The position numbers and the translations under genes were made by a program. DNA of 64,000 bases from Lineus longissimus (taxonomy: Eukaryota > Nemertea > Pilidiophora > Heteronemertea > Lineidae): positions 26,724,599 through 26,788,598 of the forward strand of contig NC_088309.1 of assembly GCF_910592395.1 (NCBI RefSeq). Direction: 5' to 3'. Of the stretch, positions 53,618-61,100 are shown piece after piece; positions within the stretch are counted from its first letter, which is position 1; every line of letters starts with the position of its first letter. A model generated the notes under the pieces. It searched no databases, was not told where the DNA came from, and worked only from the letters and a program-made list of their open reading frames with translations.

Positions 53618-54014
53618 AACACAGAGTAATTTCGTTGAAAGACTGGAACTCAACACTTTGCCCAAGCTCGGGGAGCGACTGCTTTGCCCGTGCTGGGAAA
53701 GAGCGTAGCACATATTTGGCCAATGTTGCGGCGTTCTAGGAAGACATTTCATTTGGCAAAGACTCCCTGTAATGAGGGCGGAGGCGTGGCGAATTCCCGG
53801 CGCGGTTGATCGGTAGCATTATAATAATCACAGAGCCTGCTGCTGCATAACGTACCTCTAGCGTCTGATGGAAATATTTGGCAACCTCCTTTCACAATCT
53901 GTTAAATATAGGGGCTTCAAAAAGATTTTTATGGGAAAGAATTACATTAGTCATCTGATGAACTGTACGTTATTCAGCCGACGATCGTGGTATGTACCGA
54001 AAAATATCAAGATG

Positions 54015-54020
54015 AATAAA
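54015..54020 (+). terminator. Possible polyadenylation signal of the transporter gene
   Basis: AATAAA lies about 490 bp beyond the transporter stop codon on its coding strand. It is the first canonical hexamer I noticed downstream. Use is inferred. Confidence 0.3.
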
Positions 54021-54072
54021 ATATGCAGATCCATTGGACTCTTACTCGAGCGTTATTCTTGAAGGCTTCTGG

Positions 54073-54101
54073 ATTCGTGAGATGGCGTGGTTGTTTGAAA
54101 C
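54073..54101 (+). repeat. 29 bp direct repeat, copy 2
   Basis: This is the second copy of the repeat at 53589-53617, about 484 bp away, in the space between the convergent transporter and acyl-CoA synthetase genes. Confidence 0.6.
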
Positions 54102-54114
54102 ACTGGCATGACTG

Positions 54115-54120
54115 TTTATT
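54115..54120 (-). terminator. Possible polyadenylation signal of the acyl-CoA synthetase gene
   Basis: TTTATT on the plus strand is AATAAA on the minus strand, about 276 bp beyond the synthetase stop. It sits about 95 bp from the opposing hexamer of the transporter gene, so the two 3' ends would nearly abut. Confidence 0.35.
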
Positions 54121-54395
54121 CTATGAACACCTTATATTATCTATTATAAGCAAAAGATGGCGTCAACGTAATGACCGAGAACAATCTGCCGAATTTTGGC
54201 CTGACCTCGATGACCTAAATTTGCCAAAATGAAAAGGAACCTGTTATGATCGTGATAAATGGAATGTTCCCTACGGCTGAATGTACACAGAGTGCTGTTT
54301 GAATGCATACACAATAACACATGGAACGGTACAGCAGCAGCAGAGACGACCGACCGGCTGCTGGTCATGATATTCCTCAAAACTTTGTGACATGC

Positions 54396-56111
54396 TTACA
54401 TAGTGTCCATTCCCAACTGCTCGATTGCAATTTTTCTCACTTTTCTCCGGTCTACTTTCCCAGTTGGACCATATGGTAGACTGTCGAGCAAAACAAAATA
54501 CTTTGGACCGAGACTCAACCCATCCTCGCATTCGCCAAATATTCCATCGCAATACTCCCGCAATTCAGCTTCCGTCATTTTCTTATCTTTATGGGGAACT
54601 ACGCATGCGCAGATTTCTTCATACAGTCTCGCATCTGGCACGCCAACAACGATGACGAGAGTGATTTTTGGATGCTTGATTATGACATTCTCCAAGGTCA
54701 GAGGGTATATCTTCACGGTTGCCCTGGAAATGATTTCCTGCTTCCTGCCCTTGATGGTGATGTAACCTTCATGGTCCATTACAGCTCTATCGGCTGTCAG
54801 GAACCACCCATCAGCCGTCTTGACTTGTTTAGTAAGCTCATCATCACCCCAATATTTCACGAACAGACTTTTGAGTCTGACACACAGTTCGCCATCTGTG
54901 TTGACTGGGACTATATCTCCGGCCTCGTCGACTATCTTCGCCTCTCCATCTACTGCAATCCCTGTTGTCGACGCCCTCTTCTCAACTGAATCTTGTAGAA
55001 GAGCTCCAACCGGGATATTTGATTCTGAGCTTCCGTACATATTTAGTAAGTTCGGAATTACATTGAGACACTGGGTGAACAGAGCACTGTTCACACTCTG
55101 CCCCCCGAAAATCCCAACACGAACCTTTCCAGCGTTGAACTTGCCTTTTTGGGCCAATTGGACTAAGTCTGTTAATAGGTACGGAAACGTCAGCAAGACG
55201 GTGCACTTTTCTTCCTCTGCACACTGGAGCATGAACTCTGATCCCTCTGATCCCGCGCCAACTGAAGCCTTTGTAACAACATAGACCATGGTGTACCCAA
55301 TCCCAAAGGCTGGACCAGTCATGCCTCCGGAATAAGGCATAGGCCTATCTGTGATGTATATATCGCGGTCAGTAATGCCATTCATCATCGATGCATTCCT
55401 CCAGCCATTGATGCCATAAGCGTAAGGTTGTGCTACAAGTTTAGGGTATCCAGTACTTCCACTTGTCATGTTCAGACCCTGTATATCATCATTTGTTAAC
55501 AGTGTTTGTCTTTGGTAAAGTTCCTTCAGGTCGAACTTTTGACTACTGGTAATCGACTTCAACAGAATGGTTCCTTCATATGGCTCTTCCCCCAATATGA
55601 AAATTTTTTCAAGGTCGGGCAATCCTTCCACTCCTAGTTTCATCTTTGGATCGTGATCGCGAAGCCCTGGGCAGATGGTTGTGAACAATTCATAGTTTTT
55701 CCCATTGTGACCAGGTTGTGCTATTATCCACTTGGCACCACTCTTTCCGAGAAGATATTTCAAATCTTGCTCAGTTTTGAAGGAACTCTGCAACCTGACG
55801 AGAATTCCCCCGGTGCGAGCAATGGCATACTCACAGACAACGTAATCAATAGAAGTTGGGCACATCAACGACACTCTCTCGCCCTTCTTTAGACCGTGCG
55901 CAATAAAAGCAGCTGCTAGCTGCTGTGTTCTTAACTTCATCTCTCCGAAAGTGATGGCCTGACGTGGTACACCAATGTCCCTGACAACGTAGGCTTCTTT
56001 GTCAGGATTGGCATCGCCACGGATGTCGAGTAGTTCCGGTAAGCTGTGTTGCAGGGGTGGGACACCAGAGTTGCTGCAGTGGTAACTTCTCAACTTTTGA
56101 GCTGCCATCAT
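54396..56111 (-). CDS. Intronless acyl-CoA synthetase (ANL superfamily, ACSF2/medium-chain-like)
   Basis: A single uninterrupted frame encodes 571 residues from the chosen Met at 56111. The open frame continues 45 codons upstream, but an acceptor-like ATATTTTCAG lies just before the chosen start, so upstream sequence is probably intron or 5' UTR. ANL motifs, numbered from that start: P-loop MTSGSTGYPK (214-224), MYGSSES (357-364), the hinge region GWFLTADRAV (435-444, usual TGD), DHEGYITIKGR with the conserved Arg (455), and the catalytic Lys in PTGKVDRRKV (about 552). It should activate a carboxylic or fatty acid to an acyl-adenylate and then acyl-CoA. A basic, Ser/Tyr-containing N-terminus (MMAAQKLRSYHCS) could be a mitochondrial presequence. 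Oddities are the TGD to TAD change and SRATVKIYP where a Gly-Gly usually precedes the Tyr-Pro. Chain-length preference cannot be read. Confidence 0.88.
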   Translation of the reverse strand: MMAAQKLRSYHCSNSGVPPLQHSLPELLDIRGDANPDKEAYVVRDIGVPRQAITFGEMKLRTQQLAAAFIAHGLKKGERVSLMCPTSIDYVVCEYAIARTGGILVRLQSSFKTEQDLKYLLGKSGAKWIIAQPGHNGKNYELFTTICPGLRDHDPKMKLGVEGLPDLEKIFILGEEPYEGTILLKSITSSQKFDLKELYQRQTLLTNDDIQGLNMTSGSTGYPKLVAQPYAYGINGWRNASMMNGITDRDIYITDRPMPYSGGMTGPAFGIGYTMVYVVTKASVGAGSEGSEFMLQCAEEEKCTVLLTFPYLLTDLVQLAQKGKFNAGKVRVGIFGGQSVNSALFTQCLNVIPNLLNMYGSSESNIPVGALLQDSVEKRASTTGIAVDGEAKIVDEAGDIVPVNTDGELCVRLKSLFVKYWGDDELTKQVKTADGWFLTADRAVMDHEGYITIKGRKQEIISRATVKIYPLTLENVIIKHPKITLVIVVGVPDARLYEEICACVVPHKDKKMTEAELREYCDGIFGECEDGLSLGPKYFVLLDSLPYGPTGKVDRRKVRKIAIEQLGMDTM

Positions 56112-58190
56112 AATAGCTCTTGTTTGTCTTAAATCTGAAAATATGGACATCAGTGACGTTTTGATAATGTAGGGACAATATACGACATGCAGAGTTGTAC
56201 TGAGATTTGAGAAATCAACCCAGTTCTTGGCGTCCAAATCTTGCACGTGACAGTACAGTTAAGTTGGATAACAAGCACTTCGCCACTTCTTCCTTGAGCA
56301 AGAAATTGGCCCACCAAGAACAAATAATTTGAATGCAATGGTATCGGCCAATGGTGCATGAACATTTTTACATTTCCCTACCTTTGATTTAACACTTCGG
56401 ACTGATTTTATAAATGCTTCAAAAATAAAGTCAGTAAGAAGGCCTGTACGTGTATGGAGGTTCGCCGTCCTCGATATTCAGGTGGCCTATACACCTAATT
56501 GTAATTACATGTACTCGAACAACTCTGTCGAAAATCATTAGATAACACATTTACTATGTCACATGTCTGATAACATTAGTTTGTCAGAAATGACAGGCCT
56601 ACTTATCTTATTCTCTATCTATTTTCTTATCTTTTTTTGTTTATCATCGGCATACTTTTTTTACATGTCCGTAGCCTGCCCTTTCTATGACCCTTTTTCA
56701 CGCATTTTTACACATTCGGCAGAGGAAACCAAGTAATTTGACGTATTCCTTGCACCAGAAAATCCGTTGTGTCTCATAATCAGGAACTAGATAAGTGAAA
56801 ACTCAAAGACTGTTTAAGGTTCATTTATTCAACATCGTTTACTGACCCCAAATAAATAGATACGTGAGAAACAAATTATCAACCAATATTCTTCATTTTA
56901 TATTAGGTTTTAGGTTTCGGACTCAAAAATTCAAAGAAACATATAATTGCATTTTCCAAAGAACTAAATTGATAAGCACTATATATTATGAGTCAAAACT
57001 CATGATTTGCAGATGCTTTAGTCTTCCGATTCGGAGCTAATCATCAGAGTGTACATGTATGTCTGTGGGGGCCTTAATGTATTGGCGTGATCGAACCGCG
57101 AATCACCCTGCGTCTCTGAACCAACCTCACACCAGCTTTGTTCCTTCTCCAGTTCGAACCATCGCATTTGCGCCTTGGAACTATAACAATTCATGATTCA
57201 TTGGGGCGTGATTTTGCCGTCATTCGTGGTATTTCAAAACAAGGACTTATCTCAAGAATCATGTGCATTGATATTATTAGGTTTTGAGTATATAAAGCAG
57301 TCACAACTAACTTGCGAACCGCCCTTCGTCCAAACTCACGAACGAGGTCAATGGACACGGTCTGTGCCCACGTGTGGCACCCTGCCTTCCCCGCTGGGTC
57401 ATATAGCGAAACCCGAAGAACAGGTTTCCTTCGAGTTCGTTTTGAATGAGTTTGTGTGGATGACCGGCCTTTTGAATTGTACATATTTCATACACACAAA
57501 TATCAATAATAAGAAGCCTTTGGTGCACACATTATGTATGGTGAAGGCAAAGCATTTCTTGGCCTACCAGTAACAGTACGGGCTTGGCCATAGTAGAATC
57601 TTTAATCAGGATGAAGAAGTTTATGAATTATTTTTGATATTTGGGGAATATTTTCGAAAGGAGGCGTTCATCACTTCTCCAGACATACAATAAGAGGTAA
57701 GACATTCATGTTATTGTAAAACGAATCCTTCAGACAACAACTTTTTCCAAAAACTTTACTTTTGACAAACTTAGTATGTCATTTCTAGCTTCTGCACTGT
57801 GTTTAGTACATCTACTGCATTGTGCGTGTCAACATGTTTCTCTTTGCAAGTTTTGGGTTTACACTTCAAGTGTGAGAAAGCTGTTTCTTCACTGGAAAGA
57901 ACTGTCGGTGAAAATGGGGTAATGTCCCTTTGCTACCATGGCAGCTTTGAGATGTGAAATTTGCAGAAAGAAAGATTTCAATCAAGAAAGTCTAATTAAA
58001 AAAGATACTGCTCCAATGGATGCGTGTACCTGAGCCTAAATATAATCAGTATCCCAACCTTTCACGGCAGTATCAGACCAAGCTAACATTTAATTAGTTG
58101 TTTAGATCTTAATCTTGTATCTTTTACAGCATTTTCCGTCAGATTCTTACCAAACTAATTAATCTTGTAATCTCCCCGACAGAGCAAAAT
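56112..58190. other. Intergenic stretch between synthetase and multi-ANF receptor
   Basis: Besides the sushi fragment (separate entry) this 2 kb holds the expected 5' flanks of both divergent genes. A pyrimidine-rich acceptor-like CTCCCCGACAG ends 9 bases before the receptor ATG, suggesting a 5' UTR exon further left. Confidence 0.4.
57193..57420 (+). pseudogene. Orphan sushi (CCP) domain fragment
   Basis: The plus-strand frame reads ESCALILLGFEYIKQSQLTC, then about ten residues, then GQWTRSVPTC. That spacing of three cysteines with the Gly-Phe and the Trp before Pro-x-Cys is the second part of a complement control protein/sushi module. The first cysteine of the module is not visible in frame, because a stop lies just upstream of 57193. 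A possible donor (GAACAG then GTTTCC) ends it at 57422. It may be a lone exon of an unseen gene or a relic. No neighbouring sushi exons were recognised. Confidence 0.4.
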
Positions 58191-61100
58191 ATGTTGGGCA
58201 TCCCGTATGTTATGGCCGTGGCCCTTGCCCTGCTCCTAGCCTTGCCAACGAGCTACGCTGACACCCTTGCCGAGGATACATGCCCTTCTACGAGAAACAG
58301 TATCACTCTCTTCCCTAATGCTCAGGCTATGCTGGTGGGAATCTTCGACCTGAGTCAGCCAGGACGGAATGGAGAAGCTTGTGGGGAACCTACACCAAGT
58401 AAGTGTGCAACATTCTTACTTATAGTACAATTTCGGCAATGATACTAGTATATAACCTATATACATTTGTATATATTCGGGGATCTCGGAGCCTTCGATG
58501 AAGTTCAGGCCCAGTAAAAGTGGGATGTTTCTCATTGGCCATCAAAAGGTTGATGTTACAATCCTACAAGGTCATTCTTTCACGATTGAAAATAATGGTG
58601 TTTTTCTTCACTTTCAGAACTGTTGAGTTTGTCGCTTTTGTAACCCTCCCATGTTGTGATCCTTAACGTTAATTTGCTTGATACCTGTTCCAAGCTTTCT
58701 TCGTTTATTGTCAATCAAAAATTCAATAATCCTTTTTCCAGCTATCTTACCTTCGTATGAGGCGGTAATGTGGGCCTTGACTCGACTCAATCAGAATAAT
58801 GGCTCATTGAACAGTAACCCCATCACTGACAGCTACGTGCCGGGAATACAGATAGGTGGGTGATATAGGGCATCTTCTCGACAGAGGACAAGACCTTTCA
58901 CTCTATGTAAACATGTGCACCTGTATTTCCTGTGATTTATATATCGACAATCAAATACCAACAGCAAAAGAACAACCCATGTATCAATACTTTTTGCCAT
59001 AAAGTGCCAAATGTGCATCGCATAGTCTATCTGAAAGGATAGAACACTCGGTAACCAACTGGCAAGTCAGTGACAAAGTGACAGAGATTGTAAAAAAATC
59101 TACGAGTTACATCTACATTTATGGTTTCTTTATTTGCTTTTCGGGTTGTCTGTACCTGCTTTTTCGAGTGTGTGCCTGAACAAGAACATTTTCACTTTTG
59201 ACTAACGGTATAAAACAATATACTCATGTTTCATCACAGGTATGCGAGCCTACGACACCTGCAGTCGAACTGAAGTTGCAACTCGAAGTGTCATGGACTC
59301 CTTCCCAAACTTCTACTCCAACGCCAGATTCTGTACCCAGAGCAAGGACAAAATGCTCCTTGGTAATTAACTCTGGTTTTATTCATTTTGGATCACTGGA
59401 AGATACAACGCACGATATAATCAATGCTTCGCAGGGCTGTATTGAACGGGGCTAAATTCTAAAAAAAACGGGTTTTCATACATATTTGTGACAAAAAGTG
59501 TTTTGAACCGCTAGAGTCTATTGTCCCCTTCCTTGGGCCAAGTAATTAAATACAGCCCTGCAGATGCAATGCACAATACAAACAGTGCTTTTTAACCACA
59601 GTTATATGAATGCTTTATTTATATATAACCACAACTTCATGTATGCTTTAGGTCCATTGTAACCACAATAAAAACAATGCTTGCTTTGTTTCAAGTAATC
59701 AAACCGCACCATAATCAATGCTTTGTAACAAGTGAGGGACACAATTAACAGTAGCCTACTTTATTGTAAGTGTAATGCAGATTATAACACCAATAACTGT
59801 TTCCTCTTTCAGGGGTGTTGGCCGGGTCGATCTTCAGTCACGTTAGTACGTCAGTACACACAATAATAAGTGCAATGATCAATACAATCCACGATTGGAA
59901 TACAGTAAACATAATGCTTTTCTGATGCAAAAGCTAGTCACGATAAATGTACCTTGCTAAGAGTAAAAAACAATACAGTTAATGCTAACACAATACAATT
60001 ATTACTGAGTTGACAGTGCAACACAATACAATCATTGCCGTGTTAACAGGACAGTGACAATGAAGCTGGGCTACAATACACAATTTAATCAATGTAATTT
60101 CGTCCTCTTTCAGGTGTGTTAGGGTCGTCCTACAGTTACGTCAGTAGATCAGTAGCTGATTGGCTGACAGCTTACAAGATGCCCATGGTGTCCTACGCTT
60201 CCAGTTTCCTTGACCTTGGCGACAAAACCCAATACCCTTACTTTATGCGGACCATTCCACCGGACAGGATGCAGACCCAGGTACGCCTGCATGCGGATAC
60301 AATATTTTTAGATCGGCTTAAATATCTGTGTCCTTAAACTCTGATGAACAATTATTTCTAAACATATGGCGCTGAAAGCAGAAAGAAACGCATTAATTGA
60401 TGATCTTCGAAACACAGTGATTATTTAATCAGTCATTTTGTTCTCCGCTAAAAAAATAGTATCTTAAAAAACACGCGACAACATTCACAAGAACGTTCTG
60501 TGAACTGTGTGCCTAAAGTATCCTCTATAATACAGGATTTCTTGTAATTGGAACCAATTGATGAGTGTGCCGGTAATCTTTTCCAGGTCTTCATCGAGGT
60601 GCTGAAAAAGCTTAAGTGGTCATACATTGGCATAGTTTACACTGACGAGACATATGGAAAATCAGTCCAAGCAGAGCTGGTGAGACATGCTAGTCAAAAT
60701 GGCATCTGCATTCGTGCTGCAGTTTCTGTCAGTAAAGATGAGAAAGATCCAGTAAAGCTGGCTGCAGTGTTCAGCACTTTACTTGGCGTTAATGTAACCG
60801 GAGTGATCTACGTTGGGCTTCCTCATGTCGCATTTGATTTAATGAAAGTGGCGCCGACCGTGATGGATGCGGGGAAGCTGCAGTGGATTTTCTCAGACAC
60901 AGTTGGTAACAGCCGGGGTTTCGGCTCTCTCAACAACTACACTAGAGGCTACATCGGGCTCACTCCATCTTCAAGACGTACCCCAGAGTTCCAAGATCAC
61001 TGGATGCGAATAGATGAGAACAACCCACTTTCATATAATCCATTCTTCAAGGACTGGTATATGAGTATGAACAAGTGTAAATTGACAGGAGTCACGTATG

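Noticed and set aside
54403-55284. Long plus-strand frames opposite the acyl-CoA synthetase
   Set aside because: They are antisense shadows of a strongly supported coding frame.
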